From contig JAJZVM010000012.1 in assembly GCA_021845645.1 (NCBI GenBank), forward strand, positions 1-64,000: a stretch of DNA of 64,000 nucleotides, read 5' to 3'. The position numbers and the translations under genes were made by a program. The notes below the pieces were generated by a model that did not search any database, was not told the origin of the DNA, and worked only from the letters and a program-made list of their open reading frames with translations. This DNA comes from Bacillota bacterium. GTDB lineage: Bacteria; Bacillota_E; JAJZYS01; JAJYTV01. Shown one piece after another: positions 30,754-39,585 of this stretch; position 1 is the first letter of the stretch; each line of letters begins with the position of its first letter.

Positions 30754-30772
30754 CTGCGCCTCGCCTCCTTGC

Positions 30773-30804
30773 TTGTCCACAATTTGTCCACATTTTGTGG
30801 ATAG
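30773..30804. promoter_or_regulatory. Cluster of three DnaA-box-like sites
   Basis: TTGTCCACA occurs at 30773-30781 and 30784-30792. The inverted TGTGGATAG (CTATCCACA) is at 30796-30804. Each differs from TTATCCACA at one base. Spacing is about one helix turn. They fill the 60-bp gap upstream of the small HTH gene. Confidence 0.5.
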
Positions 30805-30813
30805 AACGTCACT

Positions 30814-31125
30814 TTAGATTCTGCGTGAGCGTCGCGTCTCCTGCCACGGAACCCTCAGGATATGGAGAATTGCTGCAGAAACTGTACCGCCGCCGATAAG
30901 TCCAACGGGCACGTACGCCCTGAGGTCACCCAGCGTGCCGATGAAAACGGCGGCGGCTGCCGCGATGCTCAAAAGCCCAAGGAGCCAGAACTCGAGAAAC
31001 CCTCGCCAGAATCCCCGCCGTCCGCACAGCTTCACGACGAGGTACCAGAGCGGCACAAGACCAAAACCGATGGCTGCCGCCCAGATCAATCGGTCAAGTT
31101 GTTCGGCGAGTGGCAGGTCGATCAT
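30814..31125 (-). CDS. yabQ: Sporulation membrane protein YabQ-like
   Basis: The 103-residue protein has three to four hydrophobic helices (from about 12 to 95), with the central RGFWRGFLEFWLLGLLSI typical of YabQ. In Bacillus YabQ is a mother-cell protein needed for a normal spore cortex. It overlaps yabP by 4 bp, as expected. It is shorter than Bacillus YabQ (about 200 residues), lacking the long C-terminal part, as in several GC-rich relatives. Confidence 0.78.
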   Translation of the reverse strand: MIDLPLAEQLDRLIWAAAIGFGLVPLWYLVVKLCGRRGFWRGFLEFWLLGLLSIAAAAAVFIGTLGDLRAYVPVGLIGGGTVSAAILHILRVPWQETRRSRRI

Positions 31126-31394
31126 CTGAGCAGCCGGCCAAGACGCCCCTTGCGCCGGCTGTCCTGCTGATAGCTGAGCGTGACGACCGTGCCATCCAGC
31201 TGGAGATCGCCGTTCTCGAGATCAAGGTGGCGGATGTGCAGGTTCTCGCCCTTGACGGAGAGCATGCCCAACTGCGTCGACAGGGCAATCTCGTGCTCGT
31301 CGAAGGATTCCACCTTGGTGACGCCGGTCAACTCCAGGAGATGGCGGTCGCGCAGACTAAGGGCATGGTGCTTGTCGTCGGCTGCACCGGCCAT
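31122..31394 (-). CDS. yabP: Sporulation protein YabP
   Basis: The 90-residue protein is a clear YabP: HALSLRDRHLLELTGVTKV, then FDEHEIALSTQLGMLSVKG and LHIRHLDLENGDLQLDG. The fold is beta-rich. YabP acts with YabQ in the mother cell in cortex formation, probably in an early mother-cell sigma regulon. The overlap with yabQ indicates one transcript. Confidence 0.9.
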   Translation of the reverse strand: MAGAADDKHHALSLRDRHLLELTGVTKVESFDEHEIALSTQLGMLSVKGENLHIRHLDLENGDLQLDGTVVTLSYQQDSRRKGRLGRLLR

Positions 31395-31537
31395 TGGGTC
31401 ACCCCCTGCTAATCGATGCTATGCGCGACGGTGTCCGTTGCTGCCTCGGCGAAGGAGCCACAGGCCGTGTGGGCGAAGTGATGGGTGTTCCCGTGCCCGG
31501 CGCTGCGGGACGTCTTTATGTGTGAAGGGGTGGTTGG

Positions 31538-32320
31538 ATGTCGTCGATCTTCGCCCTGTGGGGCAGGATTCTGCGCACCAGGGCGGATGTCTACGTCCAG
31601 ATGCTCCTGACGGTCGTCGCGGCAGCGCTCATCGTGGGCCTGGTCGCCCTGTCCAACCGTGCCAGCTCCGGTCAGACGGCGGGTGTCATGTTCCTCGTGG
31701 CGATCGCGGCCGTGGTCGCCGAGCTGGCGTTCGGATACGGCGCTGCTCTCGGAGCCCTGGGAGAGGCGGCGCGAGGAGATCCCCCCAGCCCGTTCTGGGC
31801 GCGCGGCTACCGTCTTTGGGGGCGCACTTTGGGGCTATTCGGCATCAACCTTTTGGTAGCCATCGCAGTGACGATCGTCATCCTGATCCTGCTCGGCGTA
31901 AGCGGCGCCTTTGCAGGACTGGGCCAGATCACGGGGCTCACCAGCCTCCAGCCCGCTGAAGTCTATCGCCTGATAGGCATCTTCGCGGTCATCGTCATCG
32001 TCCTGGTGATCGCGGTCGGACCGTATATGCAGGCGGCTCAGGCGATCATCTACGTCGCCGAGGTGCCTGTCCTCGTGGGCTTTGCCCGCGCGTTCACTGA
32101 GGCCTATGGGCGCGGTCGATTCGGACACTGGCTGCTTACCCTGGCCATCTCGATCGTCATCGACCTCGTGGCCGGATTGATCGAGCAGCTGCTCGGAACA
32201 ACAGGACAGCTTCTCGGCATCCTCCTCAGCCCAGCTGTGCTCTGGCTTGCCACGGCTCTTGCCTTCGCAACCTACCGCAGTCACGAAACGCCCGCACCTT
32301 CGGCCGAGATCATCTCCTGA
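31538..32320 (+). CDS. Polytopic membrane protein
   Basis: The 260-residue protein has five to six transmembrane segments, among them LLTVVAAALIVGLVAL, LLVAIAVTIVILILLGV and LIGIFAVIVIVLVIAVG. Between helices it has a short soluble loop with RGDPPSPFWARGYRLWGRT. No signal for transport or catalysis is recognised; similar proteins are often annotated DUF4013 or glycerophosphoryl-diester membrane-domain-like. It heads a small plus-strand group with the Dabb gene and transporter. Confidence 0.6.
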   Translation: MSSIFALWGRILRTRADVYVQMLLTVVAAALIVGLVALSNRASSGQTAGVMFLVAIAAVVAELAFGYGAALGALGEAARGDPPSPFWARGYRLWGRTLGLFGINLLVAIAVTIVILILLGVSGAFAGLGQITGLTSLQPAEVYRLIGIFAVIVIVLVIAVGPYMQAAQAIIYVAEVPVLVGFARAFTEAYGRGRFGHWLLTLAISIVIDLVAGLIEQLLGTTGQLLGILLSPAVLWLATALAFATYRSHETPAPSAEIIS

Positions 32321-32331
32321 GGAGGTAAACC

Positions 32332-32634
32332 ATGCTACGCCACGTCTTGCTGCTCAAGCTCAGGCAAGGTGTCCGCCCGGAAGACGTCACCGCCCTCGAT
32401 GCCGCATTCCGCCAGCTGCTGCGTGAAATTCCCGCCGTAGCCGATGGCCACGTAGGCAAGGCTCTCGGCCTGCCCGGCAGTTCCGGCATTGCGGCCGACT
32501 ACGCCGTCACGCTGGACTTCCGCTCCCCCGCGGACTTCACCGCCTACATCGAGGACCCGAGGCACCGGAAGTTTGTAGAGGAGACCCTCAGCCCGCTGCG
32601 AGAGGCCGGCTGGTCAGCGCAGATCGAACTCTAG
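32332..32634 (+). CDS. Stress-responsive alpha/beta-barrel (Dabb) protein
   Basis: The 100-residue protein begins MLRHVLLLKLRQGVRPEDV, the standard start of Dabb domains, and has YAVTLDFRSPADFTAYIED and HRKFVEETLSPL. Dabb proteins form dimeric ferredoxin-like barrels; most are uncharacterised. AGGAGG stands 9 bases upstream. It is 11 bp downstream of the membrane-protein gene. Confidence 0.82.
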   Translation: MLRHVLLLKLRQGVRPEDVTALDAAFRQLLREIPAVADGHVGKALGLPGSSGIAADYAVTLDFRSPADFTAYIEDPRHRKFVEETLSPLREAGWSAQIEL

Positions 32635-32664
32635 GAAGTCCCGGGCGACCTGGGGGGTGAACCC

Positions 32665-33468
32665 GTGTCGCACGCAGCCTTGCTTCTGGCGCTCGGTTCC
32701 GCCGTGCTGCATGTGCTTTGGAATGCCGCTGCACGGCAGGAAAGCGGGCGGCTCAGGTTCATGTGGCTGCTGGCGGGCTCCTCCGCGGTTCTCGCCCTGA
32801 TCCTGTCCCTTGGGCTCTGGCGAGACGCCGACTGGCAGGGCCTGTGGCCCTACCTTCTCGCGACTTCGATCGTCCACGCCTTCTATTTCACCTCGCTGGC
32901 CGCCGCGTATCGCACAGGCGAACTGCATTGGGCCTACACACTGTCGCGCGCCGGCGGGGTGCTGCTCGCATCCTTGGCGGCGCTCCTGTTGCTCGGCCAG
33001 AACCAGGGCCCGCTCAACTGGGTCGCCATCACCCTCGTGCTCGGGGGCAGCGTCCTTGTCTCAGGCCGACCGGAGCGGCCGAAGGACCTCCTGCGCGTCG
33101 CCTGGATCGGCCTCTTGATCGCCGCTTACACGTTCGTGGACAGCCGTGGCGTACAGCACGCGCCGCCACTTCTCTACATCGCCTTGCTCTATACGGGTGC
33201 GACCGTGCTAACGGCGCCCTTCGCCCTGCGGGCGCAGCCGGGTCCGGGCGACCGTTTGGCGCCGCTCTTCGGCGCGCTCAGTCTGGCGTCGTACCTCATG
33301 CTGCTCTACGCCTACCGTCTCGGACCGTTGGCGCCTACCATCGCCATGCGGCAGACGGCTCCCCTCTTCGCCGCCGTGCTCGGCTATCTGAGACTGCGCG
33401 AGCGGCCCACGCCGCTGGCGTGGGCCGGCACTGCGCTTGTGGTGGTCGGCGCAGTCCTGCTCGCCTGA
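32665..33468 (+). CDS. EamA-family (DMT superfamily) transporter
   Basis: The 267-residue protein starts at a GTG after GGGGGGTGA. About ten transmembrane helices form two EamA halves; LGSAVLHVLWNAAARQ opens the first and LGPLAPTIAMRQTAPLFAAV the second. The C-terminus ends in a hydrophobic helix (TALVVVGAVLLA). Such carriers export amino acids or other metabolites. The substrate cannot be assigned. Confidence 0.82.
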   Translation: MSHAALLLALGSAVLHVLWNAAARQESGRLRFMWLLAGSSAVLALILSLGLWRDADWQGLWPYLLATSIVHAFYFTSLAAAYRTGELHWAYTLSRAGGVLLASLAALLLLGQNQGPLNWVAITLVLGGSVLVSGRPERPKDLLRVAWIGLLIAAYTFVDSRGVQHAPPLLYIALLYTGATVLTAPFALRAQPGPGDRLAPLFGALSLASYLMLLYAYRLGPLAPTIAMRQTAPLFAAVLGYLRLRERPTPLAWAGTALVVVGAVLLA

Positions 33469-33470
33469 CG

Positions 33471-34541
33471 TCAGGAGAGGAGGCTCGTGTGCTTCAGCTG
33501 CGTCCAGATGTCCGGACTCTCGCCGCCGAGTTCCCAAAGGGCTATTCCGCCGAGGCGCGCTGCCTTGGCCAAAGCGAGCTTCTGGGCGAACGAGCGCTGA
33601 TCCTCGTACCAGATGTTGTGGCTCTGCCCGCCGTCGACATAGCGGAAGTGGTACTCCTGCGACACGGCATCCCAGGTGGGCGTGATGCCGTACTTCGTCA
33701 GCAGGGCTTGCGCATGTAGCGTCGTGATCGGGTTGCTCTGCCCGGAGCCGGTCCAGTCGTAGCCGTAGGCGGCGACGCCAAGGTAGATCCTTTGGCTGGG
33801 GACGTGTCCCAGCGCGAAATTCACGTTATTGCGCACCCAGGGCAAAGGCGCAATGGGCCCAGCCGGTCCGCCCTGATAGTGGTGGTCGTAGGCCATGATC
33901 ACCACGGCGTCGGTGACCTTGCCGAGGGCTGGATAATCGTAGGGGAAGCTGACGTCCTGACTGATGCCCACCTTCGGGAAGACCGCGACCCCGAGCCCCT
34001 TCCCCTCCCGGTGCAGCGTCCTGCCTAGATCATTCAGGAAGGTGGAGAGATCGTCGCGGGAATAGGGGGTAAGCAGTTCAAAGTCGATGAGCACGCCATC
34101 GTAGCCATGGCGACGCACCAGGCTCTCGATCGTGGTGATCATCCGGCTGCGCGTCGAGGCGCTGTACATGGGATCCTTGCCGGAGTTGCCTATAAGCGGC
34201 CAAACGAAGCTTCGATGGCCGTGCGCAAACTTGGTCACCTGCGAGACCGCCATGTCGTGCGTCAGATTGCCGGAGGCGTTGATGCGGTACCAGTAAGGAC
34301 TCGTGATCTGTATCTGCCGCGCATGGGCAACGAGTGAAGCCCATGAGGTCCCGGGACCCGTGCCTTGATTCTCGTAGAAACCCATGACCATCGGCCGCCA
34401 GAAAAGGCTCAATGCCGCGCGGGGAACAGAAGACGGTTGGCGGGGCGATCTGGCCTGCCTGGCGAGGACGAAGATCAACAGCACAAGAAAGAGCGCCGCG
34501 ACGAGCGCTGGGTAACGCCACCGACGCAGGAGCTCAGCCAT
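33471..34541 (-). CDS. GH18-family glycosyl hydrolase, membrane-anchored (spore YaaH/YdhD-like)
   Basis: The 356-residue protein has an N-terminal signal anchor (about 10-27) and a GH18 barrel with the catalytic signature DGVLIDFE (148-155; acid Glu155). Further motifs are VVIMAYDHHYQG, YLGVAAYGYDWTG and LGGIALWELGGES. The LysM repeats of YaaH are missing. Enzymes of this group cleave N-acetylglucosaminyl bonds in spore cortex or cell wall. It lies next to the sporulation block, which supports a role in spores, though chitin-type substrates cannot be ruled out. Confidence 0.85.
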   Translation of the reverse strand: MAELLRRWRYPALVAALFLVLLIFVLARQARSPRQPSSVPRAALSLFWRPMVMGFYENQGTGPGTSWASLVAHARQIQITSPYWYRINASGNLTHDMAVSQVTKFAHGHRSFVWPLIGNSGKDPMYSASTRSRMITTIESLVRRHGYDGVLIDFELLTPYSRDDLSTFLNDLGRTLHREGKGLGVAVFPKVGISQDVSFPYDYPALGKVTDAVVIMAYDHHYQGGPAGPIAPLPWVRNNVNFALGHVPSQRIYLGVAAYGYDWTGSGQSNPITTLHAQALLTKYGITPTWDAVSQEYHFRYVDGGQSHNIWYEDQRSFAQKLALAKAARLGGIALWELGGESPDIWTQLKHTSLLS

Positions 34542-34606
34542 GTCTCCCCTCCTCCGCTACCTAGGCTGGCCGAAGGCACCGTTACGCGATGCATGCCAAG
34601 AAGCGG

Positions 34607-34637
34607 ACGAGCCGGACGCTGGCAGCGCCCGGCTCGT
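34607..34637. terminator. Terminator-like hairpin after rqcP
   Basis: Arms ACGAGCCGG and CCGGCTCGT enclose a 13-base loop that can itself pair. The plus strand runs into GATTTTG; the minus strand has CGCTTCTT. It separates rqcP from the GH18 gene. Confidence 0.5.
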
Positions 34638-34655
34638 GATTTTGTCCTTCTTGCG

Positions 34656-34928
34656 TCATTCCAACGCTCCCGGCCCCTTCTGCCGTACCCAGACCACCTC
34701 GTAGAGTTCATCGGCGCCCCGCGGCAGCGGTCGATCTGGCACCAGCAGCACGCGCAGGGCCGTCTCGCGTCCGCCGATATCGACCACCATCTCGTCGCCG
34801 ACATGTACCTCCGCCGACGGCTTCGCGGGCTTGCCGTTCAACGTTACCCGCCCCGTGTCCGCGGCATCGTGCGCGAGCGTTCGACGTTTGATGACGCGCG
34901 CCACCTTGAGCCACTTGTCCAGGCGCAC
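34656..34928 (-). CDS. rqcP: S4-domain ribosome-quality-control protein RqcP (YlmH/YabO type)
   Basis: The 90-residue protein begins RLDKWLKVARVIKRRTLAH, the typical start of RqcP/Hsp15-like S4 proteins, and continues with GRVTLNGKPAKPSAEV and VGDEMVVDIG. RqcP (YabO) helps RqcH add alanine tails to stalled nascent chains on 50S subunits. The GTG at 34928 has GGAGGTG upstream; the frame continues to 34997 but that part would overlap the HU terminator. Its order between HU and the sporulation genes matches Bacillus. Confidence 0.9.
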   Translation of the reverse strand: MRLDKWLKVARVIKRRTLAHDAADTGRVTLNGKPAKPSAEVHVGDEMVVDIGGRETALRVLLVPDRPLPRGADELYEVVWVRQKGPGALE

Positions 34929-34957
34929 GGCGGCCACCTCCTCGGTAAAAGGAAGGA

Positions 34958-34989
34958 AGCCGGCAAGCATCCGCAGGATGCTCCCGGCT
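34958..34989 (-). terminator. Intrinsic terminator after the HU gene
   Basis: On the minus strand AGCCGGGAGCATCC and GGATGCTTGCCGGCT pair around a 3-base loop, followed by TCCTTCCTTTTA. It would end the abundant HU message before rqcP, but the T-rich stretch overlaps the rqcP leader. Confidence 0.7.
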
Positions 34990-35003
34990 CCCCGCAATAC
35001 GCC

Positions 35004-35279
35004 CTACTTGGCGACCGAGTCCTTCAGAGCCTTGCCCGCCTTGAAGGCCGGTACGCGGCTGGCCGGAATCTTGATCTCCTTCTTGGTCTGCGGGTTCAGG
35101 CCCTTGCGCGCGGCGCGCGACCGAACCTCGAAGGTACCGAACCCAACGAGCGACACCTTGTCGCCACCGGTCAAAGCTTCTTCGACCGTTTCAACGAAGG
35201 CGGTGACTGCCTTGTCCGCGTCCTTCTTGCTCATCCCGGCGCGTTCGGCGACCTTCGCTACCAGCTCGGTCTTGTTCGT
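35004..35279 (-). CDS. hup: HU-family DNA-binding protein, apparent ACG start
   Basis: The protein matches HU along its length: [19 protein letters not shown], then [38 protein letters not shown] and [13 protein letters not shown] starts almost always with Met-Asn-Lys-Thr; here the codon before AAC-AAG-ACC is ACG, with GGGAGGGG placed 5 bases upstream. Starting there gives 91 residues, the family length. The first in-frame ATG (35336) lies inside the mazG gene and adds a 19-residue basic tail with no HU counterpart. Both readings are possible. Confidence 0.9.
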   Translation of the reverse strand, partial: TNKTELVAKVAERAGMSKKDADKAVTAFVETVEEALTGGDKVSLVGFGTFEVRSRAARKGLNPQTKKEIKIPASRVPAFKAGKALKDSVAK

Positions 35280-35310
35280 AGGTACCCCTCCCTGTGCCGA
35301 TTGTCGACGC

Positions 35311-36510
35311 CTATGATTCGTCAATTGGCCACTCATTCCTGCTTTCCTCGCCCGTAACCTGCGCAGTTTGCGCCATTTTCCATGCTTGCGCAGCTTTTTC
35401 CGGGTCCGCTCCGGACAACCGTTGGCCGAGCAGGGCCTCGGCGCGCCTGCAGCGCGTCTGCAGCGCAGAGAGCGAGCGGCGTGCCTCCCGTTCGAGATCC
35501 TCTCCGGCTGCTACCCGGTGCTCGAAAAGCGCCGTGTAGCCCGGTTCCTCAAATTGGCCTATTCCGCAGCGCATGAGCTTGCGCATGGCCTTCTCAAGAG
35601 CCGCAAGAGAGGATAATGAGGCGGGTATGCCGTCAAGTTCGCTTTGCCGACGCGTTCCCTCCTCCACCTTCAGCTGCTCCCAGCGCGGCAGGAAGTCCTG
35701 TGCGCTGGCATAGTGCTCGTCGCCGAACACGTGCGGGTGTCTCCGCACCAGCTTGCGCCACAGGCCATCGGTCACATCGTGGAGGCCGAAGCTGCCCTCT
35801 TCCTCCGCCAACTGCGCGTGGAACAGCACTTGCAGCAGCAAGTCTCCCAGTTCTTCCACAATCCCATGCAGATCGGCCTCCGAAATCGCGTCATACGCCT
35901 CGGCCGCCTCCTCCAGCAGATAAGGCAAGAGGCTGATATGGTTCTGTTCGCGATCCCATGGGCATCCTCCAGGCGCACGCAGCATGCGCATGACGGTGCT
36001 GGCGGCCGCAAAGGACAGGGCGGCCTCCGCGCCGATCGGCGGCACATAGAGCATCTCGTTCGGTGCGCGTCCGGCCGCTAGTTCGCCCAGTCGACCCTCG
36101 AGCCTGCGCTCGTGTCCAATCAGCACGCCTTGCGACAGGGTCAGGAGCGCGTCAGGCAAGCCAGGGTCGTCCCCGCCGTAGACAAGGACGCCCTGTCCGG
36201 CGGGCCAAGGGTCACGACGCGCAGCATGGCGTGTCACTGTACCGCGTGGCAGGTCCAGGGCGAGGACGAGCGGCTGCGCATAGTGCACCGATCCGCCCTG
36301 TGCGAGGCCTGCCGCCAGCCAGGGGTCGTCCACTTCCGGGCCGCCCGGCAGCAGCATGATATCGGTTGGCTCGAAGGTCCCGGGGAGTTTGTGCGCGACG
36401 GACCATTTCTGCGCGCCGACCATGCCGTCAAGAACGCCCGCCGGCGCAAACAGGCGGCCTGTCGGCACCTGCGGCAAGTCGCCGCCGAATCCCGTGCCGA
36501 AGATCTGCAA
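35311..36510 (-). CDS. mazG: MazG-family nucleotide pyrophosphohydrolase (YabN-like)
   Basis: The C-terminal half is Maz[20 protein letters not shown], then [13 protein letters not shown] and [19 protein letters not shown], giving the metal-binding E-x2-E ... E-x2-D pattern, with RRHPHVFGD after it. The N-terminal about 200 residues sit where Bacillus YabN has a tetrapyrrole-methylase-like domain; the first glycines (GTGFGGDLP) recall it, but the match is weak. MazG enzymes hydrolyse non-canonical NTPs. TTG at 36510 is the likely start, 8 bp after the flippase stop. Confidence 0.85.
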   Translation of the reverse strand: MQIFGTGFGGDLPQVPTGRLFAPAGVLDGMVGAQKWSVAHKLPGTFEPTDIMLLPGGPEVDDPWLAAGLAQGGSVHYAQPLVLALDLPRGTVTRHAARRDPWPAGQGVLVYGGDDPGLPDALLTLSQGVLIGHERRLEGRLGELAAGRAPNEMLYVPPIGAEAALSFAAASTVMRMLRAPGGCPWDREQNHISLLPYLLEEAAEAYDAISEADLHGIVEELGDLLLQVLFHAQLAEEEGSFGLHDVTDGLWRKLVRRHPHVFGDEHYASAQDFLPRWEQLKVEEGTRRQSELDGIPASLSSLAALEKAMRKLMRCGIGQFEEPGYTALFEHRVAAGEDLEREARRSLSALQTRCRRAEALLGQRLSGADPEKAAQAWKMAQTAQVTGEESRNEWPIDES

Positions 36511-36517
36511 GCGGTCA

Positions 36518-38071
36518 TCATCTCCTGCTCTGCAGCATGCGCCGCGCGCGCCGCGCGATGCTCGCCAGGGCTTCCCGCTCGGCCGGTCCGAACCCTCCTG
36601 CGACGCCAAGCAGGGCGAGATACGTCGCAGCTCCCGCAGTCACGGCGAGCAGCGTCGCCCCGCCGCTGGAGGGAGACGTGAGCCGGAGCACCAGAGCCAT
36701 GCCAGCCGCCGCCAGGATGGGCGGCGCTGCCCAGCCGCCGATGCCCGACTGTCTCGTCGCCCGGCTCGCCGCCGCAAGATTCAGGCCAGCCCAGACGAGG
36801 TACGCGCCGCTTGTCGCAAGTGCTGCCCCCACGATCCCAAACGCCCGCGTCAGCAGTAGGCTCAGCACAATCTTGGTCACGGTGGCCACCCCAAGATTCG
36901 CCAGTGGGCGCCACGTCTGGCCTCGACCCTGCAGCGCCGCGGCGGCGACCTGGCCGAGTCCAAAGAGCAGGGCACTCGGCGCCAGCGCCATCAGGCTCTC
37001 GGCTGCGGCCGCACTGCCGAATAGCATCTTTACGATCGGCGTGCTCAGGATCGCTAGACCTACCGCGGCGGGCAGGAGCCAGCGCCACGCTGCGGCGAGG
37101 GCGTCCCGCGTCAGAACTCGCGCGGCGCCTTCGTCTCCTCGCGCTATCGCTGCCGACACCGCTGGTACAAGTGCCACGGCGATTGCACCGCTCACGATGG
37201 CCGGTAGCGAGACGAGCGGCATCGCGTAGCCGCTGAGCACGCCGTACGCTCCTGTGCGGCTGTGCGCCGCGTAACCACGCTGCTGCAGCACGGAGGGAAC
37301 CACCACAAGGTCAAGAAGCTGCATGACCGGCACGCCTAGGCCGGTGACAGTGATCGGTACCGCCAGCCCGAGGAGCTCTCCAAGGATGCGGCGCGCAGGC
37401 ATGCCACGACGTCCACCACGAGGCTGTGGACGCAAGCTGCGCATCACCACCAGCACGCCCAGGCCAGCCAGCGCGCCGATGCCGGCCGCGCCAGCCGCGC
37501 CGGCAGCCATCCAGGCGATGCCGAGGGGCCGCAGCACGATGATCAGCGCCACGATCGCCACCACGCGCACGAGCTGCTCCAGGACCTGCGAGATCGCTGT
37601 CGGGGCCATCTGCTGATAGCCTTGGAAGTAGCCGCGTAGAGCTGACATGGCAGCCACGAGAAGCACTGCAGGCGCCACGGCCGCAAACGCCAGCGAGGCC
37701 CGCGGATCCCTCGCCACGTGCAGCGCGAGCCAAGGTGCCGCCAGGAAGAGACCCGCGCCGCCGACAAGGCCGAGCACGAGCAGCACGACGGTCGCCACCC
37801 GGAGGATGCGCTGTGCCTCGCGGTGCGCACCCTGCGCCGCGCTCCGCGCGACCATCTTCGACACCGCCACCGGCAGGCCGCCCGTAGCGATGGCGAGAGT
37901 CAGGGCGTAGGCCGGGTAGGCCATGTGGTAGAGGCCGACCCCTTCCGGGCCCAGGAGACGCGGCAGAAGCAGACGATAGAGCCCGAGGAGCCGGCTGAGG
38001 ATGCCGCCAAGGAGCAGAAGTCCTGTACCCTGCCAAAAGGCCACGGGCCGACACCCCCGTAGCCATTTCAT
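36518..38071 (-). CDS. SpoVB/YabM-like MOP-superfamily flippase
   Basis: The 517-residue protein has about fourteen transmembrane helices. The N-terminal GLLLLGGILSRLLGLYRLL, then LGPEGVGLYHMAYPAYAL and the loop ALRGYFQGYQQMAPTAISQ, are typical of the SpoVB/MurJ-like polysaccharide-biosynthesis branch. Such proteins flip lipid-linked cell-wall precursors; SpoVB acts in spore cortex, YabM is a paralog in the same gene order as here. The ATG at 38071 fits; a frame extending to 38488 runs through the nuoN terminator and gene and is rejected. Confidence 0.82.
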   Translation of the reverse strand: MKWLRGCRPVAFWQGTGLLLLGGILSRLLGLYRLLLPRLLGPEGVGLYHMAYPAYALTLAIATGGLPVAVSKMVARSAAQGAHREAQRILRVATVVLLVLGLVGGAGLFLAAPWLALHVARDPRASLAFAAVAPAVLLVAAMSALRGYFQGYQQMAPTAISQVLEQLVRVVAIVALIIVLRPLGIAWMAAGAAGAAGIGALAGLGVLVVMRSLRPQPRGGRRGMPARRILGELLGLAVPITVTGLGVPVMQLLDLVVVPSVLQQRGYAAHSRTGAYGVLSGYAMPLVSLPAIVSGAIAVALVPAVSAAIARGDEGAARVLTRDALAAAWRWLLPAAVGLAILSTPIVKMLFGSAAAAESLMALAPSALLFGLGQVAAAALQGRGQTWRPLANLGVATVTKIVLSLLLTRAFGIVGAALATSGAYLVWAGLNLAAASRATRQSGIGGWAAPPILAAAGMALVLRLTSPSSGGATLLAVTAGAATYLALLGVAGGFGPAEREALASIARRARRMLQSRR

Positions 38072-38098
38072 GCAGCTTCGAGCGGCATATGCAGAACG

Positions 38099-38126
38099 AC
38101 CGCCGCCCCAAAGGGGACGACGGTCG
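38099..38126 (-). terminator. Hairpin after nuoN
   Basis: A stem of about 13 pairs with two wobbles (CGACCGTCGTCCCC with GGGGCGGCGGTCG) closes on TTT. It lies between the nuoN stop and the flippase start and probably ends the nuo operon. The following T-run is weak. Confidence 0.6.
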
Positions 38127-38139
38127 CCTGGCGTTCGGC

Positions 38140-39585
38140 CTAGAGCCCGTAGAGGGCGTGCACTGCGTGCTGCAGAACAGACGTGACCAGCGAGGGCACG
38201 AGGCCCAGGACCAGCGTGCCGACCAGCATGGCGCCCACGGCGAACTGCTGTGCCCAGTGTGCCTTCGACGCCACCGGAGCCTCGACGTCGGCGTGCTGGA
38301 ACATGTAGGCAATCGGCCTGAGGTAGTAGTAGAGGCTGATCATGGTGCCTACCAGGATGGCAATCGCGAGCAGCAGCCCGCCGGACGCGACGGCGGCGCG
38401 CAGGATGTAGAACTTGCCGGGGAACCCGACGAGCGGCGGAATCGAGGCGAGTGAAAGCAGGAAGAACGTCATGGCGCTGGCGAGCCACGGCCTCCGATAG
38501 AAGAGGCCGCGGTACGCCGAGAGCTCCGCGCCTTCCTCGTTCTCGCCCGACAGCGCGGCGACCACCGCGAACGCCCCCAGGTTCATGAAGGCATAGGCCA
38601 CGATGTAGAACATTCCTGCGCCGATGCCGGTCTGGCTGTTCGCCACGATGGCGACAACCAGGTAGCCGGCCTGGGCGATGCCGGAGTATGCCAACATGCG
38701 CTTCATGTTGGTCTGCCTTAGTGCAGCCAGGTTGCCATAAAGGAGTGTCAGGACGGCGAGGAAGCTCAGGACGGGCTGCCAGTGCACCAGGGCGGATGGC
38801 AGGGCCACGGTGAGCAGACGTGCCAGCACGCCGAACGCCGCCGCTTTAGTTCCCACCGACATGAACGCGGTGACAGGCGTCGGCGCTCCCTCATAGACGT
38901 CCGGCACCCAGTTCTGGAACGGCACCAGAGCGAGCTTGAAGGCGAGACCGGCGATCACCAGAGCCGCGCCCAGTTCGAGGTAGAGAGGCTGTGTGCCGAC
39001 GTTCTGCAGGAGAGCCATCTGGATGCCCTGCAGCGTCACCGATCCCGTCGCTCCATAGAGGAACGCGAGGCCGTAGAGGAAGATGCCCGAGGAGAAGGCG
39101 CCAATCAGCAGATACTTCATGGCTGCCTCGCCCGACTTCTCGCGGTGCCGCCGGAAGCCGGAGAGAATGTAGAGCGGCAGCGACAGCACCTCGAGGCCGA
39201 GGAAGATGGACAAGAGCTCCACAGCCGATGTGAGCACGATCATGCCGATCGCCGCCCAGAGCACTAGCGCTACGTAGTCCGCGCCCGGTTCCACCTCGCG
39301 CAGGCCCAGCAGCAGTCCGGCGAAGGCGGAGATGAGGATGGCGGCGTCCATCGCAAGGGAGAAGTGGTCCGCGACGATCGCTCCGCCGAACGACACCTGC
39401 AGGTGACCCTGCCATAGCACCGGGAGGGTTCCGAGCGCCACCAGCACGCCGATGGCGCCGAAGTAGTTCAGCCATGGGCTGTGCTTCTCGTGCAGGAACA
39501 GTGCGATCAGCAGCACGAGCACGGATGTCACGAGCAGGACGATCTCCGGCAGGATGCCAAGAGGATTGATGACAGGGAAGTTCAC
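38140..39585 (-). CDS. nuoN: NADH-quinone oxidoreductase subunit N
   Basis: The 481-residue membrane subunit is one of three antiporter-like proton-pumping units of complex I. It has about fourteen helices, with the family features EVLSLPLYILSGFRRHREK (Glu of TM5), the broken-helix lysine region FKLALVPFQNWVPDVYEGA, and TNMKRMLAYSGIAQAGYLV. It is the last gene of the operon and overlaps nuoM by 4 bp. Confidence 0.95.
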   Translation of the reverse strand: MNFPVINPLGILPEIVLLVTSVLVLLIALFLHEKHSPWLNYFGAIGVLVALGTLPVLWQGHLQVSFGGAIVADHFSLAMDAAILISAFAGLLLGLREVEPGADYVALVLWAAIGMIVLTSAVELLSIFLGLEVLSLPLYILSGFRRHREKSGEAAMKYLLIGAFSSGIFLYGLAFLYGATGSVTLQGIQMALLQNVGTQPLYLELGAALVIAGLAFKLALVPFQNWVPDVYEGAPTPVTAFMSVGTKAAAFGVLARLLTVALPSALVHWQPVLSFLAVLTLLYGNLAALRQTNMKRMLAYSGIAQAGYLVVAIVANSQTGIGAGMFYIVAYAFMNLGAFAVVAALSGENEEGAELSAYRGLFYRRPWLASAMTFFLLSLASIPPLVGFPGKFYILRAAVASGGLLLAIAILVGTMISLYYYLRPIAYMFQHADVEAPVASKAHWAQQFAVGAMLVGTLVLGLVPSLVTSVLQHAVHALYGL

